Part shown: positions 48,476 to 62,109 of the stretch, in pieces
How positions within the stretch are numbered: the first letter of the stretch is position 1
How the letters are laid out: each line of letters begins with the position of its first letter
Assembly (NCBI GenBank): GCA_951799425.1
Contig: OX637399.1
Coordinates: 36,491,701-36,555,700, forward strand
Length of the DNA: 64,000 bases
Origin: Ilex aquifolium
Lineage: Eukaryota; Streptophyta; Magnoliopsida; Aquifoliales; Aquifoliaceae
Reading direction: 5' to 3'
Program-made: the position numbers and the translations under genes
Notes under the pieces: generated by a model
Told to the model about the DNA's origin: nothing
Databases searched by the model: none
Seen by the model: only the letters and a program-made list of their open reading frames with translations

Positions 48476-51400
48476 GTGGAGGGGAATGTCCAACTATACC
48501 AAACTTCCATCACAATTTCGAACTTGTTAGAAGATGAATCACCAATTTTGATCTCAATATATTGGTTTGGGTTTCAAGTTCCCTTTGCAATGCCGCAAGA
48601 ATTAGCTCAATCCGAGTTCGGGAGAAAGAGTTATGTCAGATATAATATTTCATTTTAAAGGAGGACTACTTATTAAACAAAACTTGCGTTACAATAGAGC
48701 CCATGCTAGAGGATTTTTCATGACATTTGATGTGAATAAAATGGTTAGGGATTGAAGAATTCTTTACAATGCCGCAAGAATCATCTTAATCAGAGACCGG
48801 AGCAAAAAGTTATGTCAGAAATACTAAAGATTGGGAAATTACTTTTTTTTTTTCCTTGTGGAGGGGAATGGCCAACTATACCAAACTTCCATCTTCGAAC
48901 TTGTTAGAAGATGAATCACCAATTTTGATCTCAATATATTGGTTAGGGTTTCAAGTTCTCATTGCAATGCCGCAAGAATTAGCTCAATCAGAGTTCGGGA
49001 GAAAAAGTTATGTCCGATATAATATTTCATTTTAAAGGAGGACTACTTATTACACAAAACTTGCATTACAATAGAGCCCATGCTAGAGGATTTTTCATGA
49101 CTTTTGACGTGAATGAAATGGTTAGGGATTGAAGAATTCTTTACAATGCCGCAAGAATCATCTTAATCAGAGACCGGAGCAAAAAGTTATGTCAGAAATA
49201 CTAAAGAATGGGAAATTACTTTTTCTTTCCTTGTGGAGGGGAATGGCCAACTATACCAAACTTCCATCACAATTTCGAACTTGTTAGAAGATGAATCACC
49301 AATTTTGATCTCAATATATTTGTTAGGGTTTCAAGTTCTCTTTGCAATGCCGTAAGTATTAGCTCAATCCGAGTTCGGGAGAAAGAGTTATGTCGGATAT
49401 AATATTTCATTTTAAAGGAGGACTACTTATTACACAAAACTTGCGTTACAATAGAGTCCATGCTAGAGGATTTTTCATGACTTTTGATGTGAATGAAATG
49501 GTTAGGGATTGAAGAATTCTTTACAATGCCGCAAGAATCATCTTAATCAGAGATCGGAGCAAAAAGTTATGTCAGAAATACTGAAGATTGGGAAATTACT
49601 TTTTTTTGCCTTGTGGAGGGGAATGTCCAACTATACCAAACTTCCATCACAATTTCGAACTTGTTAGAAGATGAATCACCAATTTTGATCTCAATATATT
49701 GGTTTGGGTTTCAAGTTCTCTTTGTAATGCCGCAAGAATTAGCTCAATCCGAGTTCGGGAGAAAGAGTTATGTCGGATATAATATTTCATTTTAAAGGAG
49801 GACTACTTATTATACAAAACTTGCGTTACAATAGAGCCCATGCTAGAGGATTTTTCATGACTTTTGAAGTGAATAAAATGGTTAGGAATTGAAGAATTCT
49901 TTACAATGCCGCAAGAATCATCTTAATCAGAGACCGGAGCAAAAAGTTATGTCAGAAATACTAAAGATTGGGAAATTAGTTTTTTTTTTTCCTTGTGGAG
50001 GGGAATGGCCAACTATACCAAACTTCCATCTTCGAACTTGTTAGAAGATGAATCACCAATTTTGATCTCAATATATTGGTTAGGGTTTCAAGTTCTCATT
50101 GCAATGCCGCAAGAATTAGCTCAATCAGAGTTCGGGAGAAAAAGTTATGTCCGATATAATATTTCATTTTAAAGGAGGACTACTTATTACACAAAACTTG
50201 CATTACAATAGAGCCCATGCTAGAGGATTTTTCATGACTTTTGACGTGAATGAAATGGTTAGGGATTGAAGAATTCTTTACAATGCCGCAAGAATCATCT
50301 TAATCAGAGACCGGAGCAAAAAGTTATGTCAGAAAAACTAAAGAATGGGAAATTACTTTTTTTTTCCTTGTGGAGGGGAATGGCCAACTATACCAAACTT
50401 CCATCACAATTTCGAACTTGTTAGAAGATGAATCACCAATTTTGATCTGAATATATTTGTTAGGGTTTCAAGTTCTCTTTGCAATGCCGTAAGTATTAGC
50501 TCAATCCGAGTTCGGGAGAAAGAGTTATGTCGGATATAATATTTCATTTTAAAGGAGGACTACTTATTACACAAAACTTGCGTTACAATAGAGTCCATGC
50601 TAGAGGATTTTTCATGACTTTTGATGTGAATGAAACGGTTAGGGATTGAAGAATTCTTTACAATGCCGCAAGAATCATCTTAATCAGAGACCGGAGCAAA
50701 AAGTTATGTCAGAAATACTGAAGATTGGGAAATTACTTTTTTTTGCCTTGTGGAGGGAATGTCCAACTATACCAAACTTCCATCACAATTTCGAACTTGT
50801 TAGAAGATGAATCACCAATTTTGATCTGAATATATTGGTTTGGGTTTCAAGTTCTCTTTGCAATGCCGCAAGAATTAGCTCAATCCGAGTTCGGGAGAAA
50901 GAGTTATGTCGGATATAATATTTCATTTTAAAGGAGGACTACTTATTACACAAAACTTGCGTTACAATAGAGCCCATGCTAGAGGATTTTTCATGACTTT
51001 TGAAGTGAATAAAATGGTTAGGAATTGAAGAATTATTTACAATGCCGCAAGAATCATCTTAATCAGAGACCGGCGCAAAAAGTTATGTCAGAAATACTAA
51101 AGATTGGGAAATTAGTTTTTTTTTTTCCTTGTGGAGGGGAATGGCCAACTATACCAAACTTCCATCTTCGAACTTGTTAGAAGATGAATCACCAATTTTG
51201 ATCTCAATATATTGGTTAGGGTTTCAAGTTCTCATTGCAATGCCGCAAGAATTAGCTCAATCAGAGTTCGGGAGAAAAAGTTATGTCCGATATAATATTT
51301 CATTTTAAAGGAGGACTACTTATTACACAAAACTTGCATTACAATAGAGCCCATGCTAGAGGATTTTTCATGACTTTTGACGTGAATGAAATGGTTAGGG

Positions 51401-51885
51401 ATTGAAGAATTCTTTACAATGCCGCAAGAATCATCTTAATCAGAGACCGGAGCAAAAAGTTATGTCAGAAAAACTAAAGAATGGGAAATTACTTTTTTTT
51501 TCCTTGTGGAGGGGAATGGCCAACTATACCAAACTTCCATCACAATTTCGAACTTGTTAGAAGATGAATCACCAATTTTGATCTCAATATATTTGTTAGG
51601 GTTTCAAGTTCTCTTTGCAATGCCGTAAGTATTAGCTCAATCCGAGTTCGGGAGAAAGAGTTATGTCGGATATAATATTTCATTTTAAAGGAGGACTACT
51701 TATTACACAAAACTTGCGTTACAATAGAGTCCATGCTAGAGGATTTTTCATGACTTTTGATGTGAATGAAATGGTTAGGGATTGAAGAATTCTTTACAAT
51801 GCCGCAAGAATCATCTTAATCAGAGACCGGAGCAAAAAGTTATGTCAGAAATACTGAAGATTGGGAAATTACTTTTTTTTGCCTT
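48476..51885 (+). repeat. Three trimers, transition from A2 to A5
   Basis: A2 48476, B1 48858, C 49233, A5 49613, B1 49995, C 50370, A5 50750, B1 51131, C 51506. The monomer at 48476 is the last A2. A5 (GAAGTGAATAAAATGG with GGAATTG) begins at 49613. The copy at 50750 has one G fewer in its opening GTGGAGGG and an ATCTGAATA change that is also present in the preceding C (50370). That shared base suggests local conversion between neighbours of different class. Confidence 0.9.
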
Positions 51886-54800
51886 GTGGAGGGGAATGTC
51901 CAACTATACCAAACTTCCATCACAATTTCGAACTTGTTAGAAGATGAATCACCAATTTTGATCTCAATATATTGGTTTGGGTTTCAAGTTCTCTTTGCAA
52001 TGCCGCAAGAATTAGCTCAATCCGAGTTCGGGAGAAAGAGTTATGTCGGATATAATATTTCATTTTAAAGGAGGACTACTTATTACACAAAACTTGCGTT
52101 ACAATAGAGCCCATGCTAGAGGATTTTTCATGACTTTTGAAGTGAATGAAATGGTTAGGAATTGAAGAATTCTTTACAATGCCGCAAGAATCATCTTAAT
52201 CAGAGACCGGAGCAAAAAGTTATGTCAGAAATACTAAAGATTGGGAAATTAGTTTTTTTTTTTCCTTGTGGAGGGGAATGGCCAACTATACCAAACTTCC
52301 ATCTTCGAACTTGTTAGAAGATGAATCACCAATTTTGATCTCAATATATTGGTTAGGGTTTCAAGTTCTCATTGCAATGCCGCAAGAATTAGCTCAATCA
52401 GAGTTCGGGAGAAAAAGTTATGTCCGATATAATATTTCATTTTAAAGGAGGACTACTTATTACACAAAACTTGCATTATAATAGAGCCCATGCTAGAGGA
52501 TTTTTCATGACTTTTGATGTGAATAAAATGGTTAGGGATTGAAGAATTCTTTACAATGCCGCAAGAATCATCTTAATCAGAGACCGGAGCAAAAAGTTAT
52601 GTCAGAAATACTGAAGATTGGGAAATTATTTTTTTTTTCCTTGTGGAGGGGAATGGCCAACTATACCAAACTTCCATCATAATTTCGAACTTGTTAGAAG
52701 ATGAATCACCAATTTTGATCTCAATATATTGGTTTGGGTTTCAAGTTCTCTTTGCAATGCCGCAAGAATTAGCTCAATCCGAGTTCGGGAGAAAGAGTTA
52801 TGTCGGATATAATATTTCATTTTAAAGGAGGACTACTTATTACACAAAACTTGCGTTACAATAGAGCCCATGCTAGAGGATTTTTCATGACTTTTGAAGT
52901 GAATAAAATGGTTAGGAATTGAAGAATTCTTTACAATGCCGCAAGAATCATCTTAATCAGAGACCGGAGCAAAAAGTTATGTCAGAAATACTAAAGATTG
53001 GGAAATTAGTTTTTTTTTTTCCTTGTGGAGGGGAATGGCCAACTATACCAAACTTCCATCTTCGAACTTGTTAGAAGATGAATCACCAATTTTGATCTCA
53101 ATATATTGGTTAGGGTTTCAAGTTCTCATTGCAATGCCGCAAGAATTAGCTCAATCAGAGTTCGGGAGAAAAAGTTATGTCCGATATAATATTTCATTTT
53201 AAAGGAGGACTACTTATTACACAAAACTTGCATTACAATAGAGCCCATGCTAGAGGATTTTTCATGACTTTTGACGTGAATGAAATGGTTAGGGATTGAA
53301 GAATTTTTTACAATGCCGCAAGAATCATCTTAATCAGAGACCGGAGCAAAAAGTTATGTCAGAAATACTAAAGAATGGGAAATTACTTTTTTTTTCCTTG
53401 TGGAGGGGAATGGCCAACTATACCAAACTTCCATCACAATTTCGAACTTGTTAGAAGATGAATCACCAATTTTGATCTCAATATATTTGTTAGGGTTTCA
53501 AGTTCTCTTTGCAATGCCGTAAGTATTAGCTCAATCCGAGTTCGGGAGAAAGAGTTATGTCGGATATAATATTTCATTTTAAAGGAGGACTACTTATTAC
53601 ACAAAACTTGCGTTACAATAGAGCCCATGCTAGAGGATTTTTCATGACTTTTGATGTGAATAAAATGGTTAGGGATTGGAGAATTCTTTACAATGCCGCA
53701 AGAATCATCTTAATCAGAGACCGGAGCAAAAAGTTATGTCAGAAATACTAAAGATTGGGAAATTACTTTTTTTTTTCCTTGTGGAGGGGAATGGCCAACT
53801 ATACCAAACTTCCATCATAATTTCGAACTTGTTAGAAGATGAATCACCAATTTTGATCTCAATATATTGGTTTGGGTTTCAAGTTCTCTTTGCAATGCCG
53901 CAAGAATTAGCTCAATCCGAGTTCGGGAGAAAGAGTTATGTCGGATATAATATTTCATTTTAAAGGAGGACTACTTATTACACAAAACTTGCGTTACAAT
54001 AGAGCCCATGCTAGAGGATTTTTCATGACTTTTGAAGTGAATAAAATGGTTAGGAATTGAAGAATTCTTTACAATGCCGCAAGAATCATCTTAATCAGAG
54101 ACCGGAGCAAAAAGTTATGTCAGAAATACTAAAGATTGGGAAATTAGTTTTTTTTTTTCCTTGTGGAGGGGAATGGCCAACTATACCAAACTTCCATCTT
54201 CGAACTTGTTAGAAGATGAATCACCAATTTTGATCTCAATATATTGGTTAGGGTTTCAAGTTCTCATTGCAATGCCGCAAGAATTAGCTCAATCAGAGTT
54301 CGGGAGAAAAAGTTATGTCCGATATAATATTTCATTTTAAAGGAGGACTACTTATTACACAAAACTTGCATTACAATAGAGCCCATGCTAGAGGATTTTT
54401 CATGACTTTTGACGTGAATGAAATGGTTAGGGATTGAAGAATTCTTTACAATGCCGCAAGAATCATCTTAATCAGAGACCGGAGCAAAAAGTTATGTCAG
54501 AAATACTGAAGATTGGGAAATTATTTTTTTTTGCCTTGTGGAGGGGAATGGCCAACTATACCAAACTTCCATCACAATTTCGAACTTGTTAGAAGATGAA
54601 TCACCAATTTTGATTTCAATATATTTGTTAGGGTTTCAAGTTCTCTTTGCAATGCCGTAAGTATTAGCTCAATCCGAGTTCGGGAGAAAGAGTTATGTCG
54701 GATATAATATTTCATTTTAAAGGAGGACTACTTATTACACAAAACTTGCGTTACAATAGAGTCCATGCTAGAGGATTTTTCATGACTTTTGATGTGAATG

Positions 54801-57800
54801 AAATGGTTAGGGATTGAAGAATTCTTTACAATGCCGCAAGAATCATCTTAATCAGAGACCGGAGCAAAAAGTTATGTCAGAAATACTGAAGATTGGGAAA
54901 TTACTTTTTTTTGCCTTGTGGAGGGGAATGTCCAACTATACCAAACTTCCATCACAATTTCGAACTTGTTAGAAGATGAATCACCAATTTTGATCTCAAT
55001 ATATTGGTTTGGGTTTCAAGTTCTCTTTGCAATGCCGCAAGAATTAGCTCAATCCGAGTTCGGGAGAAAGAGTTATGTCGGATATAATATTTCATTTTAA
55101 AGGAGGACTACTTATTACACAAAACTTGCGTTACAATAGAGCCCATGCTAGAGGATTTTTCATGACTTTTGATGTGAATAAAATGGTTAGGGATTGAAGA
55201 ATTCTTTACAATGCCGCAAGAATCATCTTAATCAGAGACCGGAGCAAAAAGTTATGTCCGAAATACTAAAGATTGGGAAATTACTTTTTTTTTTCCTTGT
55301 GGAGGGGAATGGCCAACTATACCAAACTTCCATCTTCGAACTTGTTAGAAGATGAATCACCAATTTTGATCTCAATATATTGGTTAGGGTTTCAAGTTCT
55401 CATTGCAATGCCGCAAGAATTAGCTCAATCAGAGTTCGGGAGAAAAAGTTATGTCCGATATAATATTTCATTTTAAAGGAGGACTACTTATTACACAAAA
55501 CTTGCATTACAATAGAGCCCATGCTAGAGGATTTTTCATGACTTTTGATGTGAATAAAATGGTTAGGGATTGAAGAATTCTTTACAATGCCGCAAGAATC
55601 ATCTTAATCAGAGACCGGAGCAAAAAGTTATGTCAGAAATACTGAAGATTGGGAAATTATTTTTTTTTTCCTTGTGGAGGGGAATGGCCAACTATACCAA
55701 ACTTCCATCACAATTTCGAACTTGTTAGAAGATGAATCACCAATTTTGATCTCAATATATTGGTTTGGGTTTCAAGTTCTCTTTGCAATGCCGCAAGAAT
55801 TAGCTCAATCCGAGTTCGGGAGAAAGAGTTATGTCGGATATAATATTTCATTTTAAAGGAGGACTACTTATTACACAAAACTTGCGTTACAATAGAGCCC
55901 ATGCTAGAGGATTTTTCATGACTTTTGAAGTGAATAAAATGGTTAGGAATTGAAGAATTCTTTACAATGCCGCAAGAATCATCTTAATCAGAGACCGGAG
56001 CAAAAAGTTATGTCAGAAATACTAAAGATTGGGAAATTAGTTTTTTTTTTTCCTTGTGGAGGGGAATGGCCAACTATACCAAACTTCCATCTTCGAACTT
56101 GTTAGAAGATGAATCACCAATTTTGATCTCAATATATTGGTTAGGGTTTCAAGTTCTCATTGCAATGCCGCAAGAATTAGCTCAATCAGAGTTCGGGAGA
56201 AAAAGTTATGTCCGATATAATATTTCATTTTAAAGGAGGACTACTTATTACACAAAACTTGCATTATAATAGAGCCCATGCTAGAGGATTTTTCATGACT
56301 TTTGACGTGAATGAAATGGTTAGGGATTGAAGAATTTTTTACAATGCCGCAAGAATCATCTTAATCAGAGACCGGAGCAAAAAGTTATGTCAGAAATACT
56401 AAAGAATGGGAAATTACTTTTTTTTTCCTTGTGGAGGGGAATGGCCAACTATACCAAACTTCCATCACAATTTCGAACTTGTTAGAAGATGAATCACCAA
56501 TTTTGATCTCAATATATTTGTTAGGGTTTCTAGTTCTCTTTGCAATGCCGTAAGTATTAGCTCAATCCGAGTTCGGGAGAAAGAGTTATGTCGGATATAA
56601 TATTTCATTTTAAAGGAGGACTACTTATTACACAAAACTTGCGTTACAATAGAGCCCATGCTAGAGGATTTTTCATGACTTTTGATGTGAATAAAATGGT
56701 TAGGGATTGGAGAATTCTTTACAATGCCGCAAGAATCATCTTAATCAGAGACCGGAGCAAAAAGTTATGTCAGAAATACTAAAGATTGGGAAATTACTTT
56801 TTTTTTTCCTTGTGGAGGGGAATGGCCAACTATACCAAACTTCCATCTTCGAACTTGTTAGAAGATGAATCACCAATTTTGATCTGAATATATTGGTTAG
56901 GGTTTCAAGTTCTCATTGCAATGCTGCAAGAATTAGCTCAATCAGAGTTCGGGAGAAAAAGTTATGTCCGATATAATATTTCATTTTAAAGGAGGACTAC
57001 TTATTACACAAAACTTGCATTACAATAGAGCCCATGCTAGAGGATTTTCATGACTTTTGATGTGAATAAAATGGTTAGGGATTGAAGAATTCTTTACAAT
57101 GCCGCAAGAATCATCTTAATCAGAGACCGGAGCAAAAAGTTATGTCAGAAATACTGAAGATTGGGAAATTATTTTTTTTTGCCTTGTGGAGGGGAATGGC
57201 CAACTATACCAAACTTCCATCACAATTTCGAACTTGTTAGAAGATGAATCACCAATTTTGATTTCAATATATTTGTTAGGGTTTCAAGTTCTCTTTGCAA
57301 TGCCGTAAGTATTAGCTCAATCCGAGTTCGGGAGAAAGAGTTATGTCGGATATAATATTTCATTTTAAAGGAGGACTACTTATTACACAAAACTTGCGTT
57401 ACAATAGAGTCCATGCTAGAGGATTTTTCATGACTTTTGATGTGAATGAAATGGTTAGGGATTGAAGAATTCTTTACAATGCCGCAAGAATCATCTTAAT
57501 CAGAGACCGGAGCAAAAAGTTATGTCAGAAATACTGAAGATTGGGAAATTACTTTTTTTTGCCTTGTGGAGGGGAATGTCCAACTATACCAAACTTCCAT
57601 CACAATTTCGAACTTGTTAGAAGATGAATCACCAATTTTGATCTCAATATATTGGTTTGGGTTTCAAGTTCTCTTTGCAATGCCGCAAGAATTAGCTCAA
57701 TCCGAGTTCGGGAGAAAGAGTTATGTCGGATATAATATTTCATTTTAAAGGAGGACTACTTATTACACAAAACTTGCGTTACAATAGAGCCCATGCTAGA

Positions 57801-58703
57801 GGATTTTTCATGACTTTTGATGTGAATAAAATGGTTAGGGATTGAAGAATTCTTTACAATGCCGCAAGAATCATCTTAATCAGAGACCGGAGCAAAAAGT
57901 TATGTCAGAAATACTAAAGATTGGGAAATTACTTTTTTTTTTCCTTGTGGAGGGGAATGGCCAACTATACCAAACTTCCATCTTCGAACTTGTTAGAAGA
58001 TGAATCACCAATTTTGATCTCAATATATTGGTTAGGGTTTCAAGTTCTCATTGCAATGCCGCAAGAATTAGCTCAATCAGAGTTCGGGAGAAAAAGTTAT
58101 GTCCGATATAATATTTCATTTTAAAGGAGGACTACTTATTACACAAAACTTGCATTACAATAGAGCCCATGCTAGAGGATTTTTCATGACTTTTGATGTG
58201 AATAAAATGGTTAGGGATTGAAGAATTCTTTACAATGCCGCAAGAATCATCTTAATCAGAGACCGGAGCAAAAAGTTATGTCAGAAATACTGAAGATTGG
58301 GAAATTATTTTTTTTTTCCTTGTGGAGGGGAATGGCCAACTATACCAAACTTCCATCACAATTTCGAACTTGTTAGAAGATGAATCACCAATTTTGATCT
58401 CAATATATTGGTTTGGGTTTCAAGTTCTCTTTGCAATGCCGCAAGAATTAGCTCAATCCGAGTTCGGGAGAAAGAGTTATGTCGGATATAATATTTCATT
58501 TTAAAGGAGGACTACTTATTACACAAAACTTGCGTTACAATAGAGCCCATGCTAGAGGATTTTTCATGACTTTTGAAGTGAATGAAATGGTTAGGAATTG
58601 AAGAATTCTTTACAATGCCGCAAGAATCATCTTAATCAGAGACCGGAGCAAAAAGTTATGTCAGAAATACTAAAGATTGGGAAATTAGTTTTTTTTTTTC
58701 CTT
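51886..58703 (+). repeat. Patchwork block of dimers, trimers and a pentamer
   Basis: Eighteen monomers: A5 51886, B 52268, A4 52643, B1 53025, C/A 53400, A4 53781, B1 54163, C 54538, A 54918, B3 55299, A4 55674, B1 56056, C/A 56431, B3 56812, C 57186, A 57566, B3 57947, A4 58322. A4 starts GAATGGCC and has an A body with the A5 rear (GAAGTG). Two duplications overlap here: 52643-53780 matches 55674-56811 (offset 3031), and 54918-56430 matches 57566-59078 (offset 2648). Confidence 0.88.
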
Positions 58704-60593
58704 GTGGAGGGGAATGGCCAACTATACCAAACTTCCATCTTCGAACTTGTTAGAAGATGAATCACCAATTTTGATCTCAATATATTGGTTAGGGTTTCAA
58801 GTTCTCATTGCAATGCCGCAAGAATTAGCTCAATCAGAGTTCGGGAGAAAAAGTTATGTCCGATATAATATTTCATTTTAAAGGAGGACTACTTATTACA
58901 CAAAACTTGCATTACAATAGAGCCCATGCTAGAGGATTTTCCATGACTTTTGACGTGAATGAAATGGTTAGGGATTGAAGAATTCTTTACAATGCCGCAA
59001 GAATCATCTTAATCAGAGACCGGAGCAAAAAGTTATGTCAGAAATACTAAAGAATGGGAAATTACTTTTTTTTTCCTTGTGGAGGGGAATGGCCAACTAT
59101 ACCAAACTTCCATCACAATTTCGAACTTGTTAGAAGATGAATCACCAATTTTGATCTCAATATATTTGTTAGGGTTTCAAGTTCTCTTTGCAATGCCGTA
59201 AGTATTAGCTCAATCCGAGTTCGGGAGAAAGAGTTATGTCGGATATAATATTTCATTTTAAAGGAGGACTACTTATTACACAAAACTTGCGTTACAATAG
59301 AGTCCATGCTAGAGGATTTTTCATGACTTTTGATGTGAATGAAATGGTTAGGGATTGAAGAATTCTTTACAATTCCGCAAGAATCATCTTAATCAGAGAC
59401 CGGAGCAAAAAGTTATGTCAGAAATACTGAAGATTGGGAAATTACTTTTTTTTGCCTTGTGGAGGGGAATGTCCAACTATACCAAACTTCCATCACAATT
59501 TCGAACTTGTTAGAAGATGAATCACCAATTTTGATCTCAATATATTGGTTTGGGTTTCAAGTTCTCTTTGCAATGCCGCAAGAATTAGCTCAATCCGAGT
59601 TCGGGAGAAAGAGTTATGTCGGATATAATATTTCATTTTAAAGGAGGACTACTTATTACACAAAACTTGCGTTACAATAGAGCCCATGCTAGAGGATTTT
59701 TCATGACTTTTGATGTGAATAAAATGGTTAGGGATTGAAGAATTCTTTACAATGCCGCAAGAATCATCTTAATCAGAGACCGGAGCAAAAAGTTATGTCA
59801 GAAATACTAAAGATTGGGAAATTACTTTTTTTTTTCCTTGTGGAGGGGAATGGCCAACTATACCAAACTTCCATCTTCGAACTTGTTAGAAGATGAATCA
59901 CCAATTTTGATCTCAATATATTGGTTAGGGTTTCAAGTTCTCATTGCAATGCTGCAAGAATTAGCTCAATCAGAGTTCGGGAGAAAAAGTTATGTCAGAT
60001 ATAATATTTCATTTTAAAGGAGGACTACTTATTACACAAAACTTGCATTACAATAGAGCCCATGCTAGAGGATTTTCATGACTTTTGATGTGAATAAAAT
60101 GGTTAGGGATTGAAGAATTCTTTACAATGCCGCAAGAATCATCTTAATCAGAGACCGGAGCAAAAAGTTATGTCAGAAATACTGAAGATTGGGAAATTAT
60201 TTTTTTTTGCCTTGTGGAGGGGAATGGCCAACTATACCAAACTTCCATCACAATTTCGAACTTGTTAGAAGATGAATCACCAATTTTGATCTGAATATAT
60301 TTGTTAGGGTTTCAAGTTCTCTTTGCAATGTCGTAAGTATTAGCTCAATCCGAGTTCGGGAGAAAGAGTTATGTCGGATATAATATTTCATTTTAAAGGA
60401 GGACTACTTATTACACAAAACTTGCGTTACAATAGAGTCCATGCTAGAGGATTTTTCATGACTTTTGATGTGAATGAAATGGTTAGGGATTGAAGAATTC
60501 TTTACAATGCCGCAAGAATCATCTTAATCAGAGACCGGAGCAAAACGTTATGTCAGAAATACTGAAGATTGGGAAATTACTTTTTTTTGCCTT
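58704..60593 (+). repeat. Five-monomer segment, copy 1 of a 1890-bp repeat
   Basis: B1 58704, C 59079, A 59459, B3 59840, C 60214. Linked marks are TTTTCCATG in the B, AATTCCGC in the first C, AATGCTGCAAG and a short GGATTTTCATG in B3, and ATCTGAATA with AATGTCGTAAG in the second C. All recur 3406 bp downstream in the same order. Differences seen are GTCAGAT at about 59997 and AAAACGTTA at about 60546. Confidence 0.92.
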
Positions 60594-62109
60594 GTGGAGG
60601 GGAATGTCCAACTATACCAAACTTCCATCACAATTTCGAACTTGTTAGAAGATAAATCACCAATTTTGATCTCGATATATTGGTTTGGGTTTCAAGTTTT
60701 CTTTGCAATGCCGCAAGAATTAGCTCAATCCGAGTTCGGGAGAAAGAGTTATGTCGGATATAATATTTCATTTTAAAGGAGGACTACTTATTACACAAAA
60801 CTTGCGTTACAATAGAGCCCATGCTAGAGGATTTTTCATGACTTTTGATGTGAATCAAATGGTTAGGGATTGAAGAATTCTTTACAATGCCGCAAGAATC
60901 ATCTTAATCAGAGACCGGAGCAAAAAGTTATGTCAGAAATACTAAAGATTGGGAAATTACTTTTTTTTTTCCTTGTGGAGGGGAATGGCCAACTATACCA
61001 AACTTCCATCTTCGAACTTGTTAGAAGATGAATCACCAATTTTGATCTCTATATATTGGTTAGGGTTTCAAGTTCTCATTGCAATGCCGCAAGAATTAGC
61101 TCAATCAGAGTTCGGGAGAAAAAGTTATGTCCGATATAATATTTCATTTTAAAGGAGGACTACTTATTACACAAAACTTGCATTACAATAGAGCCCATGC
61201 TAGAGGATTTTTCATGACTTTTGATGTGAATAAAATGGTTAGGGATTGAAGAATTCTTTACAATGCCGCAAGAATCATCTTAATCAGAGACCGGAGCAAA
61301 AAGTTATGTCAGAAATACTGAAGATTGGGAAATTATTTTTTTTTTCCTTGTGGAGGGGAATGACCAACTATACCAAACTTCCATCACAATTTCGAACTTG
61401 TTAGAAGATGAATCACCAATTTTGATCTCAATATATTTGTTAGGGTTTCAAGTTCTCTTTGCAATGCCGTAAGTATTAGCTCAATCCGAGTTCGGGAGAA
61501 AGAGTTATGTCGGATATAATATTTCATTTTAAAGGAGGATTACTTATTACACAAAACTTGCGTTACAATAGAGTCCATGCTAGAGGATTTTTCATGACTT
61601 TTGATGTGAATGAAATGGTTAGGGATTGAAGAATTCTTTACAATGCCGCAAGAATCATCTTAATCAGAGACCGGAGCAAAAAGTTATGTCAGAAATACTG
61701 AAGATTGGGAAATTACTTTTTTTTGCCTTGTGGAGGGGAATGTCCAACTATACCAAACTTCCATCACAATTTCGAACTTGTTAGAAGATGAATCACCAAT
61801 TTTGATCTCAATATATTGGTTTGGGTTTCAAGTTCTCTTTGCAATGCCGCAAGAATTAGCTCAATCCGAGTTCGGGAGAAAGAGTTATGTCGGATATAAT
61901 ATTTCATTTTAAAGGAGGACTACTTATTACACAAAACTTGCGTTACAATAGAGCCCATGCTAGAGGATTTTTCATGACTTTTGATGTGAATAAAATGGTT
62001 AGGGATTGAAGAATTCTTTACAATGCCGCAAGAATCATCTTAATCAGAGACCGGAGCAAAAAGTTATGTCAGAACTACTAAAGATTGGAAATTACTTTTT
62101 TTTTTCCTT
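60594..62109 (+). repeat. A-B3-C3-A spacer between the two 1890-bp copies
   Basis: A 60594, B3 60975, C3 61350, A 61730. The A at 60594 carries several private changes (GATAAATCA, CTCGATATA, AAGTTTTC, GAATCAAATGG), more than most A copies. B3 has CTCTATATA. The A at 61730 ends with GATTGGAAATT, one G fewer than normal, and ACTACTAAAG. Confidence 0.9.

Noticed and set aside
53676-53963. Longer open frame of 95 codons spanning a monomer junction
   Set aside because: It arises where one base change (ATTGGAG for ATTGAAG) and a T-run length join the ends of two monomers. The protein is translated satellite including the T run.
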